Under the pieces are notes generated by a model. It ran no database searches, was not told where the DNA came from, and worked only from the letters and a program-made list of their open reading frames with translations. Made by a program: the position numbers and the translations under genes. Below are positions 1 to 5,687 of a stretch of 8,060 bases of DNA, piece by piece. The DNA lies in assembly GCA_020636775.1 (NCBI GenBank), contig JACJXF010000027.1, positions 1 to 8,060 on the forward strand. Reading direction: 5' to 3'. Numbering within the stretch: the stretch's first letter is position 1; each line of letters starts with the position of its first letter. The DNA comes from Bacteroidales bacterium. GTDB taxonomy: Bacteria; Bacteroidota; Bacteroidia; Bacteroidales; GCA-2748055.

Positions 1-40
1 GCAAGCCAGATTGAACGAACCATAAATTAATCAAAAAACC

Positions 41-169
41 ATGTTTACAATAAAACAGATTCATGAAGCATTCGGGAAGGTTAGGAGCGGGGCAGACTTT
101 CCTCAATATGTCAGCTATCTTGACAAAAAGGGAAATAAACTGCTGGTTGAACCTATTCCGGAACCATAA
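41..169 (+). pseudogene. DUF1398-like mini-ORF, apparently internally deleted (42 aa)
   Basis: An ATG at 41 opens a 42-codon frame ending in TAA at 167-169. The first ~24 residues (MFTIKQIHEAFGKV, then RSGADFPQYV) resemble the start of DUF1398 proteins, which typically open with MFTxEQIKxAHxKVKSGADFPxYI. The last ~18 residues (SYLDKKGNKLLVEPIPEP) resemble the end of the same family, which as I recall closes with TYYDKxGNxxLVExIP. Family members are usually about 130 residues, so roughly 90 central residues seem to be missing, with the junction near nucleotides 110-118 and the frame kept. The function of DUF1398 is unknown. It lies 45 bp upstream of a VOC gene on the same strand. It could be a dead remnant or a translated micro-protein. 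The N-terminal match is clear; the C-terminal match rests on memory of the family. Confidence 0.55.
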
Positions 170-214
170 GGAAGAACACAGAAAGTAGGTAACAGGTCAA
201 AAAACTAAAACAAT

Positions 215-667
215 ATGAACAACAACAAAATTGTGCCCTGCCTCTGGCTGTCGGCCGACGGCGGAAAGCTTGCAAATGTGATCGCGTATTATAAAAAGGC
301 CTTTGGTAATAATTTTCAGTCAGGACAAATTATTCGGCTTGGGCAAACACCCAGTGGCAATGCGGAAATGTGCGAACTTGAAATATTTGGAGGTAAGTAT
401 TCATTCATGAGCACCGAAAGTGAACATCACCCGCTGAATGATGCGGTGTCGTTTATGATTAACTGCGATGACCAGAAAGAGATTGACCGGTTCTGGGACT
501 ATTTTACCCGGGAGGGAGATGAATCGCAATGCGGCTGGTGTATGGACAAATACGGACTGCGCTGGCAGATTATTCCCAAAAACATGGCTGAGTTAATGAG
601 CAAAGCCAATGCCTGGGAAATAATGATGAAACAGAAAAAAATTATTATTGAGGAGTATTTGAGCTAA
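215..667 (+). CDS. PhnB-type VOC family protein (3-dmu-9_3-mt fold)
   Basis: This 150-residue protein belongs to the vicinal oxygen chelate superfamily, in the PhnB-like group often labelled 3-demethylubiquinone-9 3-methyltransferase. Visible hallmarks are the N-terminal strand-helix unit IVPCLWLSADGG, then NVIAYYKKAFG (about 21-31), a central strand LEIFGGKYSFMST (about 55-67), the start of the second repeat at DAVSFMINC (76-84), the helix EIDRFWDYFTREG (89-101), and GWCMDKYGLRWQIIP (107-121). The C-terminal tail WEIMMKQKKIIIEEYLS is the usual ending, so the protein looks full length. The start codon at 215 follows an A-rich leader with no Shine-Dalgarno sequence. Substrate cannot be deduced; the methyltransferase label is historical and not evidence of that activity. 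It lies between the DUF1398 remnant and the RibD_C-like gene, all on the same strand with short gaps. Confidence 0.9.
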   Translation: MNNNKIVPCLWLSADGGKLANVIAYYKKAFGNNFQSGQIIRLGQTPSGNAEMCELEIFGGKYSFMSTESEHHPLNDAVSFMINCDDQKEIDRFWDYFTREGDESQCGWCMDKYGLRWQIIPKNMAELMSKANAWEIMMKQKKIIIEEYLS

Positions 668-719
668 AATAACGATGAAAAAAATGTATACCAGCGGCAA
701 CTAAAAGTCAAAATAAACT

Positions 720-1340
720 ATGAGCAAAATAATTTTTGACAGCGGAATTTCTCTGGATGGATTTTTCGCAGGCGACAACCGGAGTCCAAAGAATCCCATG
801 GGTGGAGTATCCGGAAAAATTCATTCCTGGATGTTTCATCAAAAAGCATTTTGGGAACATCTGGGCCTTGAGGGTGGAGAAGAAGATGGAAGGGATGGAA
901 AATACATCAGAGAGACAATTGCAAGGACGGGTGCATATATTATGGGAAAACGAATGTTTGAAGAAGGCGAAGCCAGCTGGCCTAATGACCTTTATAAAGC
1001 TGACGTTTATGTCTTGACACACGAACGAAGAGAAGCATGGGTTCAGGAAGGAAGCACAACTTTCCACTTTATAAATGACGGGATAGAAAGTGCCCTGGAA
1101 AAGGCAAGACATTCGGCAAAAGGAAAAGACATCAGAATACAGGGAGGAGCCAATACTATTCAGCAATTTCTAAACGCAGGACTTGTGGATGAATTTTTTA
1201 TTCATATTGCACCTGTTTTTCTGGGCAGCGGGATCCGGCTCTTTGAGGGGATTGACAAAGACAAATACGAAATGCAAATCGAAGAGCTAATACCATCGGA
1301 GCTGACAACTCATCTCAGATATAAACTTATAAAAAAATAA
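720..1340 (+). CDS. RibD C-terminal/dihydrofolate reductase-like family protein
   Basis: This 206-residue protein is a stand-alone RibD_C (DHFR-fold) protein of the kind annotated as dihydrofolate reductase family protein (YyaP/YwjB-like). The order of motifs fits: SLDGFFAG at 11-18, GAYIMGKRMFEEG at 71-83 (the usual GRxTF/xxG helix), VYVLTHE at 96-102, the nucleotide-binding-like segment IRIQGGANTIQQFLNAG at about 138-154, and LVDEFFIHIAPVFLGSG at 155-171 followed by IRLFEG. The family binds NADPH by fold homology and is presumed to act as a cytoplasmic reductase, but the substrate is unknown and it should not be called a true dihydrofolate reductase. The ATG at 720 gives a full N-terminus; it is 52 bp from the preceding VOC stop, so cotranscription is possible. 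Long open frames on the opposite strand and in another frame here are shadows. Confidence 0.9.
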   Translation: MSKIIFDSGISLDGFFAGDNRSPKNPMGGVSGKIHSWMFHQKAFWEHLGLEGGEEDGRDGKYIRETIARTGAYIMGKRMFEEGEASWPNDLYKADVYVLTHERREAWVQEGSTTFHFINDGIESALEKARHSAKGKDIRIQGGANTIQQFLNAGLVDEFFIHIAPVFLGSGIRLFEGIDKDKYEMQIEELIPSELTTHLRYKLIKK

Positions 1341-1345
1341 AACAA

Positions 1346-1437
1346 CCAGCGCAGCGACATCACGCTCCGCGTGAATGCAAAATGCAAAATGCAGAATGCA
1401 GAATGCAAACCAGAGCGCAGCGTCGGTCACGCTCTGC
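1346..1437. repeat. Heptamer tandem array flanked by two related hairpin-forming copies
   Basis: Five tandem heptamers (gaatgca or aaatgca) run from 1373 to 1407. They are bracketed by two similar GC-rich segments. Copy A (1346-1370) and copy B (1410-1437) share the pattern ccag..cgcagcg, spacer, tcacgctc[c/t]gc. Copy B can fold as CAGAGCG (1411-1417) pairing with CGCTCTG (1430-1436), a perfect 7-bp stem; copy A gives GCGCAGCG against CGCTCCGC with one mismatch. The array starts 5 bp after the RibD_C-like stop codon. Such arrays are typical of dispersed, non-coding intergenic repeats in Bacteroidota. The hairpin at copy B is not followed by a T-tract, so I do not call it an intrinsic terminator. 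Confidence 0.7.
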
Positions 1438-1838
1438 ATCTTATAAAGGAAGCTCTGAAACCGTTTTCATCATGTAATAATTGAATTTTTAAATACTAAA
1501 ACATACGCCAATCGGTCTATTGTGGGATTAGCGTTTCGAGAATCGTAAGTCTGCACATGCTCTGGCAATTTTGGAAAATTTTGGTCAATCTTTTCTTTTG
1601 GGGCTGTTATTCTTATTGCCCGTTATACAATCCCGGCCCTGCTCCGCTATACCCTCATTTTACCGCTTAAATCAGCTAATAGTTAATTATCACTGCAGTG
1701 TCACCACCGGCCTGGCATTATCAATTTACGGCAGCTGCCTCCGGCCGGCGGAAACTGGATTTTCAATAATATTCCTGCTTGCTGGTTTGAGCAGGATCAT
1801 CATTTTTCCAAAGCAGATTTGATTATTTTAAACACATT
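1438..1838. other. Gene-poor gap with no supported coding sequence
   Basis: This is the rest of the 528-bp gap between the RibD_C-like gene and the ATPase gene. The longest open frame here starts only with TTG at 1571 and encodes 83 residues of low-similarity, hydrophobic-leaning sequence with no motif I recognise, so I do not call it a gene. The only structure I see is an inverted repeat, ACGCCAAT at 1505-1512 against ATTAGCGT at 1527-1534 (7 of 8 pairs). The stretch may be decayed coding sequence or a spacer that arrived with a transferred gene. The promoter of the ATPase gene must lie near its right end, but I could not place a convincing one. Confidence 0.5.
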
Positions 1839-1866
1839 ACGTAAATTGCGTAACGTAAATTGCGTA
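1839..1866. repeat. 14-bp tandem duplication next to the ATPase start
   Basis: The unit acgtaaattgcgta occurs twice, perfectly and head to tail, at 1839-1852 and 1853-1866, ending 2 bp before the ATG at 1869. With the flanking bases (1834-1868) the block forms an imperfect palindrome that begins attacg and ends cgtaat. It occupies the place where a leader and ribosome-binding region should be, so it must be transcribed with, or lie immediately upstream of, the ATPase message. It could be an operator-like site or a simple replication-slippage duplication. Confidence 0.7.
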
Positions 1867-1868
1867 AT

Positions 1869-3008
1869 ATGAAAAATAAACCTGCAAACCCTTTCATTAC
1901 AGTCGGTTATCTGGGTCCGGAATATTTCTGTGATCGTCGGGAAGAAACCGACAGGCTTTTGAAAGCAATCATTTCAAAGAGGAATGTTACTTTGATTTCA
2001 TTGCGGAGAATGGGAAAAACCGGATTGCTTAAGCATACAAAATATTTGCTCGAAAAGCAGAAAAAACCGGTTCAGGTTCTTTATCTTGACCTGCTGCCAG
2101 GCATGAATTCAAAAGATTTGTTAAATGGCTTATCCTCTGCTTTATTGCGATTGAAAAACAATGAAAAGAATTTTATCGAAAAGGCACTTGGCCTTCTCTC
2201 AAACCTGCGCCCGAAAATCAGCTACGATGCTCTCACAGGACAGCCATCTCTGGAATTAAAGCTTGAATCGGCAAATGATATTCAGTATGGATTTGACAAT
2301 CTCTTGCATATTCTTTCAGAGCTAAAGCAGGATTATGTTATTATGCTCGACGAGTTTCAGCAAATAAGCAATTATCCGGAAAAAAACATAGAACACATGC
2401 TTAGAACGGTGATACAGACTTATCCTCAGATTCCGTTTGTTTTTTCCGGCAGCAGCAGGCACATGCTTGAGCCAATGTTTAAAGCTGCAAACAGACCTTT
2501 TTACCAGAGTTCGGAACTGATGTATATTGATAAAATAGAGGAAACGGAATACCGGAATTTTATAAGCGCTTTATTTCTGGCCGGGGGGAAAAAAATAGAA
2601 TCCCAATGCATTTCTGAGATTTTCAGATGGACGCGCCTTCATACCTTCTATGTTCAGTATGTGTGTAACCTGTTATTTGAGAAAAAAGAGAAGGTCATAG
2701 ATATGAGCCTGCTTAAGGAAGTGTTTTTTCAGATTATTTCTTCATCCGAGCCTTTGTTTACCAATTACCGAAACCTTTTACCATCGCATCAATTCCAGCT
2801 CCTTCAGGCAATTGCTATTGAAGGGGAGGTAAGCCAGCCTACCTCTTCGAAATTTATCAGTACCCACAATCTTACAACTGCCAGTTCGGTTTCAACTTCT
2901 CTTAAAGCCCTTAATGAAAAGGAAATGATTACAAATGATCAGGGCAGATGGCTTGTGTATGATGTGTTTTTCTCAAGATGGCTCGAATATCGTTATGGGA
3001 ATTTATAG
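1869..3008 (+). CDS. Archaeal-type (ATPase_2 family) P-loop ATPase with C-terminal winged-helix-like region
   Basis: The 379-residue protein starts at ATG 1869; an in-frame TTG at 1860 inside the tandem repeat is a less likely start. It opens with NPFITVGYLGPEYFCDRREE, the usual lead-in of this family, where the ATPase contacts a bound partner or domain. A Walker A of the RRxGKT type, SLRRMGKT, lies at 44-51 and a Walker B, YVIMLDEFQQI, at 156-166. A sensor-like strand FVFSGSSRHML follows at 190-200. Residues about 300-375 are helical and end in GRWLVYDVFFSRWLEY, matching the winged-helix tail common in these proteins. The family falls in the STAND/MNS-like branch of P-loop NTPases and is frequent in Bacteroidota and archaea. 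Its cellular role is unknown; signalling, DNA-linked or toxin-like roles have been suggested for relatives. No obvious partner gene is adjacent. The protein is predicted to be soluble. Confidence 0.88.
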   Translation: MKNKPANPFITVGYLGPEYFCDRREETDRLLKAIISKRNVTLISLRRMGKTGLLKHTKYLLEKQKKPVQVLYLDLLPGMNSKDLLNGLSSALLRLKNNEKNFIEKALGLLSNLRPKISYDALTGQPSLELKLESANDIQYGFDNLLHILSELKQDYVIMLDEFQQISNYPEKNIEHMLRTVIQTYPQIPFVFSGSSRHMLEPMFKAANRPFYQSSELMYIDKIEETEYRNFISALFLAGGKKIESQCISEIFRWTRLHTFYVQYVCNLLFEKKEKVIDMSLLKEVFFQIISSSEPLFTNYRNLLPSHQFQLLQAIAIEGEVSQPTSSKFISTHNLTTASSVSTSLKALNEKEMITNDQGRWLVYDVFFSRWLEYRYGNL

Positions 3009-3052
3009 TTCAGGAACTATTTCTGAATAATTTTCAATTCCGGAAATAATTC
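3005..3052. other. Two weak AT-rich hairpins after the ATPase gene
   Basis: ATAGTTC (3005-3011) and GAACTAT (3014-3020) form a perfect 16-bp palindrome with a 2-base centre that overlaps the ATPase stop codon (3006-3008). It is followed by a second inverted repeat, GAATAATTT (3025-3033) against AAATAATTC (3044-3052), with one mismatch. Both are AT-rich and lack a strong T-tract, so they are at best a weak transcription stop or an mRNA 3'-end stabiliser. Confidence 0.3.
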
Positions 3053-3142
3053 ATCCAAAAGGATTTCGGGAGTATTTCATTTGCCGGTTTTTACATAAAT
3101 TAGTAAACTCAAAAGAGCAAATATTTCGTCATCGGTATAAAA

Positions 3143-3940
3143 ATGAAACGAAGCCTTATAACCCTCGGCATACTTCTGCAATTTCTTCTGCTGACTGCTC
3201 AGGTGCAGACTGCTGCAGAAAACAGCAGGGAAGGGCAAAACGGCACATCATTAAATCCGGCTGAAAGTCCTGAAGGAAATTTCATCTATACCTATTCCGG
3301 TAATATTTTTACAGGAAACTATATGGATCTGACCGATGAAAAAGGATATACATTCATCATCCTGGATTCGCTCAAAGTGAATACTTCGCAAATTAAGTTT
3401 CTCAAATATTATAACAATTTCTGGGCTAATACCCGTAAGCTGGAAAACACCGAAAGGAGCTTATTTGCATTGCGAACCTATGCCGGAAATCTTAATTTGT
3501 ACACAAGACTTGAGGTAAGCGAAAGCGGAAATTTTAATAACGTCTATATCTCAAACGACCAGTTATGGGCAGATATGACGAAAAATGTTGATGCCCGGGA
3601 ATTCAAATACTATAACAAGGGATATGGTGATCTGAAATCGTTGAAATATAATAATCTTGTTGACGACTTATCGGATAATGCCGAATGCATAAGCCTTTTG
3701 AATGAATCGAGAGCCTACAGCAATAAAAGCAAAAAGTATTACGCACTGGGAGCGGCAGCCATCATTTATGCATTTATTAACGGAGTTAGTACCCATAATG
3801 AGAATTCATTTCAAAGCAAATCCTTTGGTTTCTCGGTATATATTCCCATTGGCATTGGAATAGGTTCATTCTGGCTGGGTTCCAGAATTTCAAAACGTGC
3901 TTCTGATTTGCTGCTGAAGTCGGTTGAAATTTATAAATAG
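3143..3940 (+). CDS. Exported protein of unknown function with a C-terminal double membrane segment
   Basis: I do not recognise this 265-residue protein. It starts at ATG 3143 with a clear Sec signal peptide (KR, then a hydrophobic run to about residue 19, likely cut near AQVQTA at 19-24); there is no lipobox cysteine. The segment 45-185 is polar, rich in aromatic residues and asparagine, and looks like a beta-rich periplasmic domain (FIYTYSGNIFTGNYMDL, LYTRLEVSESGNFNNVYI). After SRAYSNKSKKYY it has two hydrophobic stretches, about 199-214 and 228-246, with a short polar loop between them. A final helix, KRASDLLLKSVEIYK, resembles the tail seen after such hairpins in other uncharacterised Bacteroidota proteins. 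It is therefore probably envelope-located and anchored by the C-terminal hairpin. It is 134 bp from the ATPase gene and is followed by a probable terminator, so it may be a single-gene unit. Confidence 0.8.
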   Translation: MKRSLITLGILLQFLLLTAQVQTAAENSREGQNGTSLNPAESPEGNFIYTYSGNIFTGNYMDLTDEKGYTFIILDSLKVNTSQIKFLKYYNNFWANTRKLENTERSLFALRTYAGNLNLYTRLEVSESGNFNNVYISNDQLWADMTKNVDAREFKYYNKGYGDLKSLKYNNLVDDLSDNAECISLLNESRAYSNKSKKYYALGAAAIIYAFINGVSTHNENSFQSKSFGFSVYIPIGIGIGSFWLGSRISKRASDLLLKSVEIYK

Positions 3941-3960
3941 GGTCTGCTGTTTCGTATTTT

Positions 3961-4008
3961 AAGCGGATATTGCATTATCAGAAAAATTCCAATTAAATCC
4001 GCCTTTTT
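3961..4008 (+). terminator. Probable intrinsic terminator after the exported-protein gene
   Basis: GCGGAT (3963-3968) pairs with ATCCGC (3997-4002). The stem can continue as ATTG (3969-3972) with CAAT (3990-3993) across a 3-base bulge, and CTTTTT follows at 4003-4008. It lies about 20 bp after the stop codon at 3940 and 59 bp before the next gene. The loop is larger than usual, which lowers confidence. Confidence 0.5.
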
Positions 4009-4066
4009 AGTACGGGAGGCCTGGAAGACTTTTAAAATTAAATAACCAAACTAAAAAACAGACATT

Positions 4067-4489
4067 ATGGCACAAATAAATCCTCACATCAACTTTAACG
4101 GCAATGCCGAAGAGGCATTCAATTTTTACAAATCAGTATTTGGCGGCGAATTCGCCATGATTGTGCGTTTCAAGGATATGCAAAGCCCCGGAGTTCCAAT
4201 AGCCGGACACGAAGCAGATAAAATAATGCACATCGCCCTGCCTGTGGGCAGTAATGTACTTATGGCCAATGATGTGCCGGAAAGTATGGGCAGGGTAAAC
4301 GAAAATGAAAACAGATCTAAAATCTACATCCGCGCAGAAAGTCGCCAGGAAGCCGATAAGTTATTTACCGGACTCTCAGCCGGAGGAACGGTTGAAGTAC
4401 CGATTGGAGATAGTCCCTGGGGTTCTTATTTTGCCATGTTCAGGGACAAATACGGTATTGAATGGATGGTGGATTGTGATTTAGTGTGA
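4067..4489 (+). CDS. PhnB-type VOC family protein
   Basis: This 140-residue protein is a canonical PhnB/YjdN-like member of the vicinal oxygen chelate superfamily. It opens with INPHINFNGNAEEAFNFYKSVFGGEF (about 4-29), the signature of the group. Next come a central strand KIMHIALPVGSNVLMANDVPE, a second-repeat opening SKIYIRAESRQEADKLFTGLSAGG, and the closing motif WGSYFAMFRDKYGIEWMVDC (about 118-137). The length is normal and the ATG at 4067 is followed directly by the family's N-terminus. Known relatives fold as homodimers, but a substrate has not been fixed for most and cannot be read from the sequence. It shares only the fold and short motifs with the VOC protein at 215-667, so the two are not a recent duplication. 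It points toward the minus-strand beta-barrel gene, with a repeat tract between the two. Confidence 0.93.
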   Translation: MAQINPHINFNGNAEEAFNFYKSVFGGEFAMIVRFKDMQSPGVPIAGHEADKIMHIALPVGSNVLMANDVPESMGRVNENENRSKIYIRAESRQEADKLFTGLSAGGTVEVPIGDSPWGSYFAMFRDKYGIEWMVDCDLV

Positions 4490-4493
4490 CGGC

Positions 4494-4540
4494 CGTTACT
4501 GTCGTTACGGTCGTTACGTACGTTACGTACGTTACGTCGT
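4494..4540. repeat. GTTACG 9-bp tandem repeats between convergent genes
   Basis: Starting 5 bp after the VOC stop codon, 9-bp units run head to tail: cgttactgt (4494), cgttacggt (4503), cgttacgta (4512), cgttacgta (4521), then a partial cgttacgt (4530) and cgt. Units become more alike toward the middle. Within it, 4516-4532 is a near-perfect 17-bp palindrome (ACGTACGT, a single base, ACGTACGT). The tract fills the short gap where both convergent transcripts should end, so it could form a bidirectional stem in RNA, but there is no T-tract. The TTACGTA core also occurs in the duplication at 1839-1866. Confidence 0.75.
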
Positions 4541-4564
4541 TCATCACGCCTCATCCGCCCCCGC

Positions 4565-5155
4565 CTAAAACAACGTCAACCGTATCCCCAGAGATATTGA
4601 ACCCTGACTGATCTCCTGACTTGTGGAATTGACCGGGAAGCCTTTCATCCAGCGGTAGGCTGGCTGAATGGAAACAAGGCGGTTCAGCCGGTAGTATGGT
4701 GCCAGGATAAATCCCAGCTGCGGATTGGCATCGTGGAAGGTGTCACCGGCACTGCCATTAATTCCATTATTGTAGGAGATAATCCCCGCACCGGCGGATA
4801 ACATCAGCGGTATGCGGAAATTGTCTGTTACATGTACATTGTAGCCCAGTGAACCATAAATCCCGTAGCCACTAATAAAATTGCTGTTGCTCACCGATTT
4901 GGGTAAGGATATACTCACTTCAAACTGTCCTATGAGCTTATCGTGCTGAAGATCCCCCTGAAGGCCAAGAAGCATGGTGGATGCCTTGTCGCTTCCATAA
5001 CTGGGGTTTGGAGCAAATCCCAGTGATGCTCCGGCTGACAGTGACCATCCGTTCAACTGGGCCATTACCGGTCTTGTAAAAATGCTGAATGCGAATACCA
5101 TCACGAGCAGCCAAACAGATGAAGACCCTAAGTTTCCTGTGTTTATTTTTTTCAT
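4565..5155 (-). CDS. Small outer-membrane beta-barrel-like protein
   Basis: This 196-residue minus-strand protein has an N-terminal signal peptide with a hydrophobic core VWLLVMVFAFSIF (14-26) and a likely signal peptidase I site after VMA at 32, leaving QLNGWSLSAG as the mature start. The mature part is made of alternating-residue strands separated by turns: WSLSAGASLGFAP, STMLLGLQGDL, LIGQFEVSISLP, GYGIYGSLGYNVHV, FRIPLMLSAGAGIISY, PQLGFILAPYYRL, VSIQPAYRWM, and the final strand SISLGIRLTLF. It ends in phenylalanine, as outer-membrane barrels do for recognition by BamA. About eight strands fit an OmpX/OmpW-size barrel. I see no plug, ligand site or partner gene. Its start lies in a 143-bp gap with a candidate promoter, and it is transcribed alone against its neighbours. 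Confidence 0.8.
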   Translation of the reverse strand: MKKINTGNLGSSSVWLLVMVFAFSIFTRPVMAQLNGWSLSAGASLGFAPNPSYGSDKASTMLLGLQGDLQHDKLIGQFEVSISLPKSVSNSNFISGYGIYGSLGYNVHVTDNFRIPLMLSAGAGIISYNNGINGSAGDTFHDANPQLGFILAPYYRLNRLVSIQPAYRWMKGFPVNSTSQEISQGSISLGIRLTLF

Positions 5156-5224
5156 AATGTGCTGATTTCATGAATATCTGCAAGGGAGACCATTCCAAAC
5201 TCCCTCCCTGAAATAGTAAAACCC

Positions 5225-5254
5225 AAAACTTAACTAATTGTTTAACCTCCCCAA
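5225..5254 (-). promoter_or_regulatory. Candidate Bacteroidota-type promoter for the beta-barrel gene
   Basis: Reading the minus strand, TTG (complement of 5252-5254) is followed by 19 bp and then TAAGTTTT (complement of 5225-5232). The Bacteroidota sigma-ABfr consensus is TTTG, about 19-21 bp, then TAnnTTTG; here the second box matches at 7 of 8 positions and the first at its TTG core. It predicts a leader of roughly 60 nt before the start codon at 5155. Chance matches are possible in AT-rich DNA. Confidence 0.35.
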
Positions 5255-5298
5255 TCCCAACTCTAAATACTCCAGCTCACTTTAAGTACTATAAGGCG

Positions 5299-5508
5299 TT
5301 GCCATTGCTTTTTGATTATAAACACATGCTGTCGGGATTATTGATGTTCATACCCCTGCTGATTTTGATAGGAATATGGTACAAGACAAAAAGGAGTTTG
5401 CTTCCACTTATGGCAGGACACGGACTATTGGATTTGCTGACAGGTATTCAGCTTCTTATGGTCTCATTATTCCCTTCGGTTTATGAGATGATGAACAGTT
5501 TGGATTGA
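5299..5508 (+). pseudogene. C-terminal remnant of a CPBP-family intramembrane protease
   Basis: The open frame ends at TGA 5506-5508 and has no ATG at its left end; the listed start is a TTG. Its 69 residues contain two hydrophobic segments (about 11-27 and 48-60) separated by GIWYKTKRSLLPLMAGHGLLDLLTG (25-49). The SLLPLMAGHGLLDL stretch is the last conserved motif of CPBP (CAAX protease and bacteriocin-processing) proteins, in which a histidine and a downstream Asp/Asn face the active site. The earlier EExxxR and FxxxH motifs, which carry the catalytic glutamates and another histidine, are missing. The frame stays open leftward past 5281 (…FKYYK) but then runs into the beta-barrel promoter region with no homology. 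I read it as a truncated, inactive gene whose 5' part was lost when the left neighbour arrived or was rearranged. Confidence 0.6.
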
Positions 5509-5687
5509 GGGAATAATCAGCTCATAGCCGGCGTCGCCTTTTTACTAAAAACACCACTCTTTGCCTTAAAAAACCGGACGGCTTTTGATATTTCTGAGTC
5601 AGGGATTTTTAAATTATGCTGAAAATTTAAACTTATCTCGCCTGGGATGGTTATATACCCGGGTGTTTTATCAAAATACAGTAAACC

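Noticed and set aside
708..1166. 152-residue minus-strand open frame
   Set aside because: It lies opposite the clearly real RibD_C-like gene, has a cysteine/phenylalanine-rich composition and shows no domain; it is a shadow.
1341..1437. Possible integron attC-like site or CRISPR-like array
   Set aside because: The heptamers have no spacers, and no paired GTTRRRY/RYYYAAC core sites or integrase gene are visible, so neither label is supported.
1571..1822. 83-residue open frame in the repeat-rich gap
   Set aside because: It has only a TTG start, no recognised motif and no plausible ribosome-binding context; the hydrophobic bias is what AT-rich non-coding DNA gives by chance.
1860..1862. TTG at 1860 as the ATPase start
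   Set aside because: An ATG three codons later is better and matches the family N-terminus; the TTG falls inside the tandem repeat.
4494..4540. Bidirectional intrinsic terminator
   Set aside because: The palindrome is good but neither strand has a following T-tract; kept only as a repeat.
4938..5198. 86-residue minus-strand frame overlapping the beta-barrel gene
   Set aside because: It is out of frame with the signal peptide and barrel strands of the real gene and matches nothing known.
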